Source: Cronobacter condimenti 1330
GTDB taxonomy: Bacteria; Pseudomonadota; Gammaproteobacteria; Enterobacterales; Enterobacteriaceae
Direction: 5' to 3'
Length of the DNA: 64,000 nt
NCBI RefSeq assembly: GCF_001277255.1
Contig: NZ_CP012264.1
Span: forward strand, 124,001 to 188,000
Both the position numbers and the translations under genes were made by a program. A model generated the notes under the pieces. The model was not told the DNA's origin, did no database searches, and saw only the letters and a program-made list of their open reading frames with translations. This document shows, piece after piece, positions 33,251-40,638 of the stretch (position 1 is the first letter of the stretch; every line of letters begins with the position of its first letter).

Positions 33251-33691
33251 ATGGTTGAATTAGTCGACGCTGGAAAGCACATTAATGAAAATGAATTTAG
33301 CGAATTTGCAAAGGGCTTTACTGAGCCATTACCAGACGCTTTCAAAGACCATTACTTAAGGATTAACGGTGGTTTTTTAGGCGAGGAGGACGTTGAGGCA
33401 GACCGGTGGGGCATACCACTCGGCGGTTTTATTCCTGTAAAATATGGGCAGCTTACCATTGAGGAACTCATTACTGATATCGACACTATTTCTCCTGCCG
33501 ATAGCGAGTATGGTCCGTGGCATGCAAAGGAGTTCGTTCCGTTCGCTTACGATAATGGTGGCAACACGGTTTTTATATCCTTAAAAAAAGATGATTACGG
33601 CTGCATCTATCTTTATGCCCCGGGCGGGGATGATCTTTTTGAGGTTGCCGATTCCTTTGATGACTTTCTAAACACGCTCTATAAGCGCTAA
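33251..33691 (+). CDS. SUKH (SMI1/KNR4) family orphan immunity protein
   Basis: A 146-residue acidic protein with AGGAGCAA before ATG 33251. The sequence LPDAFKDHYLRINGGFLGEE, then FVPFAYDNGGNTVFISLKKD and DDLFEVADSFDDFLNTL is a clear SUKH pattern. It has no toxin partner here, so it is either an orphan or has kept immunity after toxin loss. Confidence 0.85.
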   Translation: MVELVDAGKHINENEFSEFAKGFTEPLPDAFKDHYLRINGGFLGEEDVEADRWGIPLGGFIPVKYGQLTIEELITDIDTISPADSEYGPWHAKEFVPFAYDNGGNTVFISLKKDDYGCIYLYAPGGDDLFEVADSFDDFLNTLYKR

Positions 33692-33730
33692 ATGTTGCTG
33701 CTGTTATGGTTACGCTACAGGAGCCGGGGC

Positions 33731-33870
33731 GACTTCTGTCGGGGTAGTAAGCATTTTGCTCAAGTGATGATAGCTGCTAATAGTCAAAACAGAGCGCAAC
33801 CTTCGATGATTGTGGCAAAGCGTTAAATTATTACCTTAATAAGAACGAGCCCTGGATTTTTAACGAGGAT
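33731..33870 (+). pseudogene. Decayed DUF7716-like immunity gene
   Basis: The frame at 33783-33870 reads SKQSATFDDCGKALNYYLNK then NEPWIFNED, matching the end of the intact gene at 21916-22254 (SATLDDFVKALNFYSENDNF). Upstream the same frame has stops (near 33757) and no start. It is the remnant of another immunity gene. Confidence 0.5.
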
Positions 33871-34276
33871 AGCGGGGATTTGCTATTGTTACCCATATTT
33901 TGCAAGGGAACGAGCCGATATCTACACCTATCATTTATCAATTAATGCTTATCTGCAAGCGGAACGGCTAATTTGCCTGATCATATTCACAGTAAAAGCA
34001 TATAAAAGACGATAAGTTGGCTTTTCTGGCATAATGAGATCGCCTATAACTTACTGTCTTTATTGAATAACTCTCATATAGCGCATGAAATTGTCGTCAG
34101 GTCTTTTAATTGCCCGACGAAACGCGTTATCCTCTGCCGGAAATCAGGTTTTCCTAACACAAATTCACCCTTAGAACTGTAAGCGTTAATTATGGCGGTC
34201 GCCCGTGCGGTGTCGTTTATTCTTTTTTTCACAGGTAGCAGAGCGTGTTACGCCCAAAATAGATAAAGACTGAGTT
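33871..34276. other. Intergenic stretch, no gene seen
   Basis: About 400 bp with stops in all frames. The last part leads into the truncated Eag-like gene (AKIDKD-stop-VMNLFP), so an older 5' end may be buried there. Confidence 0.4.
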
Positions 34277-34666
34277 ATGAATTTATTCCCCGTTAGTGAC
34301 AGTAACGTAAGTGAATTAACTTTTGTGGTTTCCCGAGCCTCTGCCAATGCGGATGACAAAGTACATGCTGTTGCCGCCCGCATCGTCAGAGAAATGGAAT
34401 CCTCCCTGCCGGAGTTCCGTCTGGTCTCTACGGAGATGACCGACGTGGACGGTGAACCTGCGGTCGATATGTTTTACCAGTATATGGAAGACAATACGCC
34501 GGTGTATCAGCGCCAGACGGTCATCCTGTTAAACGATTCGCCGGAAGGGAAAAAGATGGTGTGCTATATCGGCACCTGCGTCGGCGGGTTTCTGGAGTCG
34601 CACCACTGGCAGTATCAGGAAATTATGCAGAGTATTAAATTTCACCGTCAGCAGAAGAGCGCCTGA
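34277..34666 (+). CDS. N-terminally truncated Eag/DcrB-like (DUF1795) protein
   Basis: A 129-residue protein. MNLFPVSDSNVSELTFVVSR and the C-terminal VCYIGTCVGGFLESHHWQYQ fit DUF1795. The family usually starts with EGTL.LP about 20 residues before the point where this protein begins, as in the intact chaperone at 14555. Just upstream the frame reads KIDKD, a TGA, then VMNLFP, so the first strands appear to have been lost to a nonsense change or deletion. No vgrG or rhs lies beside it, marking it as a leftover of another effector unit at the island edge. Confidence 0.7.
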   Translation: MNLFPVSDSNVSELTFVVSRASANADDKVHAVAARIVREMESSLPEFRLVSTEMTDVDGEPAVDMFYQYMEDNTPVYQRQTVILLNDSPEGKKMVCYIGTCVGGFLESHHWQYQEIMQSIKFHRQQKSA

Positions 34667-34693
34667 GGCGAGAGAGATGTTGCGGAAGGAATA

Positions 34694-34720
34694 AAAGCGC
34701 CGCCCGAAAGAGCGGCGCGA
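34694..34720 (-). terminator. Terminator of tpiA
   Basis: GCGCCGC and GCGGCGC form a stem; on the minus strand it is followed by TTTTATTCC, 5-10 bp past the tpiA stop. Confidence 0.7.
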
Positions 34721-34724
34721 CGTA

Positions 34725-35492
34725 TTACGCTTTTTTCGCTTCTTCAGCGGCTTTCACGATAACGGCGAAAGCGTCGGCCTTCAGAGAGGCACCGCCAACC
34801 AGCGCACCGTCGATGTCCGGCTGGGTGAAGAGCTCAGCGGCGTTAGCTGCGTTTACGGAGCCGCCGTACTGAATGATAACCTGCTCGGCGATTTTCGCGT
34901 CTGCTTTGGCGATATGGTCACGGATGAATTTGTGAACCGCCTGCGCCTGCGCCGGGGTCGCGGATTTGCCGGTACCGATAGCCCATACCGGTTCGTAAGC
35001 AATGACTGCGCCTTCGAAAGCGGCAGCGCCTTGGGTTTTCAGCACAGCGTCAATCTGACGTGCGCAAACTTCTTCCGTTTTGCCCGCTTCGTTTTCTGCT
35101 TCGGTTTCACCAAGGCACAGTACCGGAATCAGACCCTGCTCTTTCAGCACAGCGAATTTCTTCGCGATGAGTTCATCAGATTCTGCGTGGTACGTACGAC
35201 GCTCGGAGTGGCCGATAATGATGTATTTCGCGCCGATATCTTTGAGCATCTCAGCGGAGGTTTCACCGGTGAACGCGCCAGACAGATTAACGTCGACGTT
35301 CTGGGCACCAAGAATGATGTGGCTACCTGCGGCGGCCTGCTTAGCCAGATCCAGATACATCGCCGGCGGGGCGATAGCGACGCCACAGCCGGTCACGCCA
35401 GCCAGTTCTTTACGCAGGTTAGCTACCAGCTCGTTCACCATGTGGCGGCTGCCGTTCAGTTTCCAGTTACCCATCACTAAAGGATGTCGCAT
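34725..35492 (-). CDS. tpiA: Triosephosphate isomerase
   Basis: A 255-residue cytosolic glycolytic enzyme interconverting dihydroxyacetone phosphate and glyceraldehyde 3-phosphate. The start at MRHPLVMGNWKLNG gives the usual length; an in-frame ATG two codons upstream is possible. The catalytic lysine in NWKLNG, histidine in IIIGHSERRTYH and glutamate in VIAYEPVWAIGTG are present, as is the phosphate-gripping GALVGGASL. It marks the change from the acquired rhs island to conserved backbone. Confidence 0.97.
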   Translation of the reverse strand: MRHPLVMGNWKLNGSRHMVNELVANLRKELAGVTGCGVAIAPPAMYLDLAKQAAAGSHIILGAQNVDVNLSGAFTGETSAEMLKDIGAKYIIIGHSERRTYHAESDELIAKKFAVLKEQGLIPVLCLGETEAENEAGKTEEVCARQIDAVLKTQGAAAFEGAVIAYEPVWAIGTGKSATPAQAQAVHKFIRDHIAKADAKIAEQVIIQYGGSVNAANAAELFTQPDIDGALVGGASLKADAFAVIVKAAEEAKKA

Positions 35493-35598
35493 TTTCATTC
35501 TCCACGCGCTAAGCGAATTAAGGAATATTGCTGCCCGTCAGGCAGCGTGGTCTGTGAAACAGTATAGAGATTCGTCCCCGGAAAGGCTTTGCTTTTTG

Positions 35599-36198
35599 TC
35601 ATTTATTGCTCCCTTCCAGCGTTTGCGATAGCGCAAGCTTAATCGGTTCAACAGCGAAGGTCAGCCCCTTTTCGCCGCTGTCCGCTACCACATAGCGGAT
35701 AGCGCCTTCGGCCTGGCTGAAGTAGCGTTTACCTTTGCCGTCAGTAAGCAGACGCGTCAACCGCTGCTGGCTCTGCACTTTACCCATTTTCGGGGTAAAG
35801 CTTCGAAGCAGCGCGGCCATATAATCCAGCGCTTTGGCTTTTGCGGCCTTTTGCTCAGGCCCCTGAATGGGCAGCCACGTTATCTGAATGCTTTTGATTT
35901 TCAGCGTACCGCGCTCCAGCGCCGTTGAGGCATAGAGATTTTCATTAATTTTGCTGGCGGCCCGCATCAGGTTGAGCTTGTCGCCCTTCACGTCGATGGC
36001 GCGAAACTCATTGAGCGGCAGCGTGGGATTTTCGGTATTAAATTGTTCGCGAAACTGAGAAATAGAGAGGTCAAACGTGGGCGAGCCGGGCAGGAGATAA
36101 GGCGCGGTCGGCGTCAGGGTCTCCGGGTCGGTTTCGGCATCGGCGAAGCGCGTGGCCAGCGGCAGCGTCAGAAAAAGAAGATAAAACAGCGGCTTCAT
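35599..36198 (-). CDS. yiiQ: YiiQ, DUF1454 periplasmic protein
   Basis: A 199-residue protein with a signal peptide (MKPLFYLLFLTLPLATRFAD, cut after ADA). The rest matches the DUF1454 family, which is found next to tpiA in enterobacteria. Function unknown. It is transcribed with the same orientation as tpiA, about 106 bp upstream of it. Confidence 0.9.
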   Translation of the reverse strand: MKPLFYLLFLTLPLATRFADAETDPETLTPTAPYLLPGSPTFDLSISQFREQFNTENPTLPLNEFRAIDVKGDKLNLMRAASKINENLYASTALERGTLKIKSIQITWLPIQGPEQKAAKAKALDYMAALLRSFTPKMGKVQSQQRLTRLLTDGKGKRYFSQAEGAIRYVVADSGEKGLTFAVEPIKLALSQTLEGSNK

Positions 36199-36312
36199 GA
36201 TTCACCTTTCCCGGTTAGGTATCACAGGGATTAAAACGATATCGGGCTGGCTTGTCAAAACCCGTCCGCACCAGGGTAAACTGTGCGCCACGCACACAGT
36301 AAGGTTTAGGCT

Positions 36313-36732
36313 ATGACCCTTCAGCAGTGGTTGTTCTCATTTAAAGGCCGTATTGGCCGTCGTGATTTCTGGGCCTGGATGGCGCTTTGGGTGGCGTTGA
36401 TGATTATCCTTTTCACCCTGACCGGCAACGATTTACTTAACACACAAACCGCGGCATTTATTCTCGTCTGCCTGCTATGGCCGACGGCGGCGGTAGTCGT
36501 AAAACGCCTCCACGACCGTGGAAAATCGGGCCTGTGGGCGTTATTGATGATCCTTGCGTGGATGCTTCTCGCCGGGAACTGGGCGGTGCTTGGCGGCATC
36601 TGGCAGTGGGCCGTAGGGCGCTTCATCCCGACGCTTATTATGGTCATGATGGTGCTGGACCTGGGCGCGTTTCTCGGCACCCAGGGCGAGAATAAATACG
36701 GCAAAGAAACCCGCGACGTGAAGTACCGCTGA
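36313..36732 (+). CDS. yiiR: YiiR, DUF805 inner-membrane protein
   Basis: A 139-residue protein with about four membrane helices (WMALWVALMIILFTL, AFILVCLLWPTAAVVV, ALLMILAWMLLAG and LIMVMMVLDLGAFLG). The opening QQWLFSFKGRIGRRDFW and VKRLHDRGKSGLWAL are DUF805 hallmarks. Function unknown. Its stop directly abuts the stop of the convergent fpr gene. Confidence 0.92.
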   Translation: MTLQQWLFSFKGRIGRRDFWAWMALWVALMIILFTLTGNDLLNTQTAAFILVCLLWPTAAVVVKRLHDRGKSGLWALLMILAWMLLAGNWAVLGGIWQWAVGRFIPTLIMVMMVLDLGAFLGTQGENKYGKETRDVKYR

Positions 36733-37479
36733 TTACCAGTAGTGCTCCGCCGTCATATGGCCTGGACGGCGGCGCAAATGTTTCGCCATCTCGCGCGTTT
36801 CTTTCAGCAGTTGCTGCGTGTCGCGCACCATTTGCGGGTTCCCGCACAGCATCACGTGGCTGGTCGCGGTGTCCATCGGCAGCCCGACCGCCTCTTCCAG
36901 CGCGCCGTTCTCTATCAGCGCTGGCACGCGCCCGGTGAGCGAGCCCGAGACCGTTTCCCGGCTCACGACCGTTTGTATCCGTAATTTGCCTTCATACCGC
37001 TGTTGTAGTTCCAGCATCAGCGGCAGATAGCTCAAATCCTGGGCGTAACGCACGGCATGTACCAGCACGAGGTTTTTAAACCGTTCAAGGTCTTTGCCTT
37101 CCTGAAGAATCGACAGATACGGGCCGATGGCGGTGCCGGTCGCCAGCATCCAGAGCGTTTCGCACTCCGGGATTTCTTCCAGCACGAAAAAGCCCGCCGC
37201 GTCACTGACTACCATCACCTCATCGCCGGGCTGCATCGCGTGCAGGCGCGGGCTGAGTTTGCCCTCCGGCACCGTCACCAGATAAAACTCAAGATCCGGG
37301 TTACCGGGCGCGTTGACGTACGAATAGGCGCGCTGAACGCGCTCGCCGTCTATCTCAAGGCCAAGCTTAGTAAATTGACCAGCGGTGAAGGGCGCGACAG
37401 GGGCGTTAACCACGAGACTGAAGAGAGAATCGGTCCAGTGCTGTACCCGGACCACTTTACCTGTAACCCAATCCGCCAT
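36733..37479 (-). CDS. fpr: Ferredoxin/flavodoxin-NADP(+) reductase
   Basis: A 248-residue FAD enzyme that passes electrons from NADPH to flavodoxin or ferredoxin. The start MADWVTGKVVRVQHW is chosen by homology and length; the frame is open further upstream. FAD-binding RAYSYVNAP, the NADP-binding ATGTAIGPYLSIL and CGNPQMV are visible, and the chain ends in HYW. In E. coli it is part of the oxidative stress response (SoxRS). Confidence 0.96.
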   Translation of the reverse strand: MADWVTGKVVRVQHWTDSLFSLVVNAPVAPFTAGQFTKLGLEIDGERVQRAYSYVNAPGNPDLEFYLVTVPEGKLSPRLHAMQPGDEVMVVSDAAGFFVLEEIPECETLWMLATGTAIGPYLSILQEGKDLERFKNLVLVHAVRYAQDLSYLPLMLELQQRYEGKLRIQTVVSRETVSGSLTGRVPALIENGALEEAVGLPMDTATSHVMLCGNPQMVRDTQQLLKETREMAKHLRRRPGHMTAEHYW

Positions 37480-37572
37480 GTTTCGCTCCTGTGTTAACTG
37501 TTGCTTTATCTTCGCCAGAGAAGCGCGGCATTTCCAGCCCGTACGGGCCGGAAAGCTCATTCAGACAAACGT

Positions 37573-38583
37573 TCAGAGAATGTGCGTCTGTATCTCCGGG
37601 TCTTTGCGATCGAGATAATGAATCGACTGAATACGACGAATAGTGCGCGATTTGCCGCGGATCAGCAGCGTCTCGGTCGTGGCGATATTGCCCTTGCGGG
37701 TAATGCCGTCCAGGAGATCGCCTTTGGTGATGCCGGTTGCCGAGAAAATCACATTGTCGTTGCGCGCCATTTCATCGAGTTTCAGCACGTTGCCCGCCTC
37801 GATACCCATCGCCTGACAGCGCGCCAGCTCTTGCTCGCCGATGCGGCGGTTTTCCGGCGTATCACCTTTCACGATATGACGCGCCAGCAGGCGGCCCTGC
37901 ATATCGCCATCCAGCGCACGGATAACCGCGGCGGAGACCACGCCTTCTGGCGCGCCGCCGATGCCGTAAAGCACATCCACTTCGCTGTCGGGCATACAGG
38001 TAAGGATAGACGCCGCCACGTCGCCGTCAGGGATCGCGAAGACGCGCACGCCAAGCTGCTGCATCTGTGCGATAACCACATCGTGGCGCGGTTTGGCGAG
38101 GATGGTGACGGTAAGGTCGCTAAGCGGTTTGCCGAGCGCAGCGGCGATGTGGTTAAGGTTGTCCTCAAGGGGCAGGCTAAGATCAATCACGCCTTTCGCG
38201 CCGGGGCCAACAATCAGCTTTTCCATATACATATCGGGCGCGTTCAGGAAGCTGCCTTTATCACCCACCGCCAGCACCGCCAGCGCGTTGGCCTGACCCA
38301 TCGCGGTCATACGCGTGCCTTCGATAGGATCGACCGCGATATCCACGGCGTCGCCGGTTCCGGTGCCGACCTTCTCGCCGATGTAGAGCATCGGCGCTTC
38401 ATCGATTTCCCCTTCGCCAATCACAATCTGCCCGTCGATATCGACTTTATTGAGCATAATGCGCATGGCGTTAACGGCCGCGCCGTCAGCAAGGTTTTTA
38501 TCGCCGCGCCCCAGCCATTTGTATCCGGCCAGCGCCGCCGCTTCGGTGACGCGTGAAAATTCGATGGCAAGTTCTCGTTTCAT
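37573..38583 (-). CDS. glpX: Class II fructose-1,6-bisphosphatase
   Basis: A 336-residue gluconeogenic enzyme, starting MKRELAIEFSRVTEAAAL. The metal and substrate motif DIAVDPIEGTRMTAMGQAN and the region GEGEIDEAPMLYIGEKVG are typical of GlpX. In E. coli glpX is the third gene of glpFKX. Here the next gene upstream is mtlR, so glpX is separated from glpF and glpK and probably uses its own promoter in the 112-bp gap. Confidence 0.96.
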   Translation of the reverse strand: MKRELAIEFSRVTEAAALAGYKWLGRGDKNLADGAAVNAMRIMLNKVDIDGQIVIGEGEIDEAPMLYIGEKVGTGTGDAVDIAVDPIEGTRMTAMGQANALAVLAVGDKGSFLNAPDMYMEKLIVGPGAKGVIDLSLPLEDNLNHIAAALGKPLSDLTVTILAKPRHDVVIAQMQQLGVRVFAIPDGDVAASILTCMPDSEVDVLYGIGGAPEGVVSAAVIRALDGDMQGRLLARHIVKGDTPENRRIGEQELARCQAMGIEAGNVLKLDEMARNDNVIFSATGITKGDLLDGITRKGNIATTETLLIRGKSRTIRRIQSIHYLDRKDPEIQTHIL

Positions 38584-38695
38584 GACTCTTTTCCGCAAAA
38601 TTAACTGCGTCGGAGTGTAGCACAGAGCGGATAACGGCTGTTACGCAGCGGCCAGACGGAAGGGGGGAGACAGAAGAGCTATGCGGCCACCGACG

Positions 38696-39244
38696 CTACT
38701 TCTGGAACGCTTTTTTTAAGCTAATCCTTGAGAGCAGCTCGGTCAGAGAGAGGACCATCGTGGAGCGTACCACCTGCTGGTAACGCTGTTTTTGCATCTG
38801 GATGAGTTGCGGGTCGCTGCTTTCGAGCGCAGGCGGCGCAGGCGGCAGCGCAGCAACGCAATGCAGTTCGCCGAAGGGGCCTAAAATTTCATCGTCGGTA
38901 AAGGCGTAGTCGTTGCCGTCGTGGTTCAGCTCTTCGCGCAGCGCCATGAGGAGTTCGCAATCCTCGTATTCGGCACGGCTTATTACGCCAAGCCCATAAA
39001 TCAGCTTCAGGCGCACAGAGAGATCGCCCAGCGGGCCGCTTCCGTCGAGCAACGGCTCAACGGCATATTTAACCGCGTAGTCGTCTTTACGAAACACCTG
39101 CAACACCAGAATGTTGACCGCCTCGGTGAGGAGCTCAACGGCGGCGATCAACAGGCTTCTTACGGTTTTGCCAGCATTCAGACGCTCAAGCACACGGTTT
39201 TCAAAGGCCTGGGTTTCTTCCATCATTGCCTGCATATCTGACAA
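38696..39244 (-). CDS. mtlR: Mannitol operon repressor MtlR
   Basis: A 182-residue protein in the frame used, with SDMQAMMEETQAFENRVLER and the C-terminal LTELLSRISLKKAFQK as in E. coli MtlR. The start is uncertain: TTG 39244 is used, and the frame extends up to near 39281 without ATG (E. coli MtlR has about 13 more residues). It lies 39 bp after mtlD in the same operon and represses mannitol genes; it has no classical HTH. Confidence 0.92.
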   Translation of the reverse strand: MSDMQAMMEETQAFENRVLERLNAGKTVRSLLIAAVELLTEAVNILVLQVFRKDDYAVKYAVEPLLDGSGPLGDLSVRLKLIYGLGVISRAEYEDCELLMALREELNHDGNDYAFTDDEILGPFGELHCVAALPPAPPALESSDPQLIQMQKQRYQQVVRSTMVLSLTELLSRISLKKAFQK

Positions 39245-39283
39245 GTCATCAGCGGGCGCAGACTCAGCCGCGCCCGTTATTCA

Positions 39284-40432
39284 TTACACTGTTGCGTTAT
39301 ACGCGTTGACGGCTTCAGCGACGACATCGCTGTCAGCCTCAAGACCCGACACCTGCGCCAGTGCGGCCTGCGGCCCTTTATCGGCGATAAGCTGCGCCAG
39401 CTCCTGCGCCTGCGGATCTTCTTCACTGCGGAAGTGCATCGCCGCGGCGATACCCAGCACCAGATTGTGGTGCGGCAGGCCATATTCCAGCGTGCCCAGC
39501 AGCGGTTTGATCAGACGGTCGCCCGCGCTCAGTTTGCGCAGCGGCTGACGGCCCACGCGCTCCACGTCATCTTTGAGATACGGGTTTTCAAAGCGGCCTA
39601 AAATCTTCTCGATGTAAGCGGCATGCTTCGCGTCGTCAAAGCCGTAACGTTTAATCAGCACCGCGCCGCTCTCTTCCATCGCACCGCGCACCACCAGACG
39701 AATTTTCTCATCCAGAATGGCGTCGCGAATGGTCTGATGACCGGCCTGTTTTCCGAGGTAGGCGGTTATAGCATGCCCGGTGTTCAGGGTGAAGAGCTTG
39801 CGCTCAACAAAAGCCATCAGGTTGTCGGTGAGTTCCATACCCGCAATGGTCGGCAGCTCGCCCTTGAACTGGGTTTTGTCGACAATCCACTCGCTGAAGG
39901 TTTCAACGGTGACTTCCAGCGGGTCACTGGCGGCAGAGGCGGACGGCGGAACAATACGGTCAACGGCGGAATCGACAAAGCCGACATGGCCTTCCACCCA
40001 GGTTTTGTCGTCATCGCTGAGTGCGTTAAACACATGCGTTTTCAGCTGGCTGGTGCCGCGAACCATGTTTTCGCAGGCGATGATGTTGAGCGGGCGCGCG
40101 TTACCTTGCGCTTTACGCAACGCCAGACCTTTCGCGATAGCCGGCGCGATGCGTTCCAGCACGACCGGGCCGACGGCGGTAGTTACAAGGTCGACCTGAG
40201 CGATAAGCGTCACCACGTCGTCGCTGGTGCTGTTTACGGCGTCTACGCCGGATACGGTATCAATCTGCTCCTGTCCACCGACCACGCGCACCTGGTAGCT
40301 GTGGCGTGCGTTTAATGCGTCCAGCACCGTCTGGTTAACGTCGGCGAATGTCAGGCCGATGCCCGCGTCTGCAAGCAGTTTGCCAATAAAGCCACGACCA
40401 ATATTACCTGCGCCAAAATGTAATGCTTTCAT
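39284..40432 (-). CDS. mtlD: Mannitol-1-phosphate 5-dehydrogenase
   Basis: A 382-residue NAD-dependent enzyme converting mannitol 1-phosphate to fructose 6-phosphate. MKALHFGAGNIGRGFIGKLL is the N-terminal Rossmann motif. The catalytic region KLFTLNTGHAITAYLGK contains the conserved K, N and H. Full length and intact. Transcribed with mtlA and mtlR. Confidence 0.97.
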   Translation of the reverse strand: MKALHFGAGNIGRGFIGKLLADAGIGLTFADVNQTVLDALNARHSYQVRVVGGQEQIDTVSGVDAVNSTSDDVVTLIAQVDLVTTAVGPVVLERIAPAIAKGLALRKAQGNARPLNIIACENMVRGTSQLKTHVFNALSDDDKTWVEGHVGFVDSAVDRIVPPSASAASDPLEVTVETFSEWIVDKTQFKGELPTIAGMELTDNLMAFVERKLFTLNTGHAITAYLGKQAGHQTIRDAILDEKIRLVVRGAMEESGAVLIKRYGFDDAKHAAYIEKILGRFENPYLKDDVERVGRQPLRKLSAGDRLIKPLLGTLEYGLPHHNLVLGIAAAMHFRSEEDPQAQELAQLIADKGPQAALAQVSGLEADSDVVAEAVNAYNATV

Positions 40433-40471
40433 GGGAATACCTTCTTACTTAAAGCGGAAACTGTGTCACCC

Positions 40472-40539
40472 GAGAGGGCGGGGGAAAGGGTGCTGCGTGC
40501 GACCTCCCTTTCCCTTGCCCTCTCCCGAAGTGGGAGAGG
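40472..40539. repeat. Imperfect palindromic element between mtlD and mtlA
   Basis: GAGAGGGC...GGGGAAAGGG pairs with CCCTTTCCC...GCCCTCTC, and a smaller hairpin CCTCTCCC/GGGAGAGG lies at 40519-40539. It looks like a dispersed extragenic palindrome and could tune mRNA decay between the two genes. Confidence 0.6.
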
Positions 40540-40638
40540 TAAGGTTGCCCTGGTGGAGCACAAACATCTCAATAACGTCTCAAGAACTTCTCAATAGCAC
40601 AAAGCAAAGAGAGGGACAGCGTCCCTCTCTGGGTGGCG

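Noticed and set aside
1..34700. Insertion sequence, H-repeat transposase or phage integrase as the driver of the rhs arrays
   Set aside because: I found no transposase-like frame, terminal inverted repeats or tRNA attachment site in the island part of the window.
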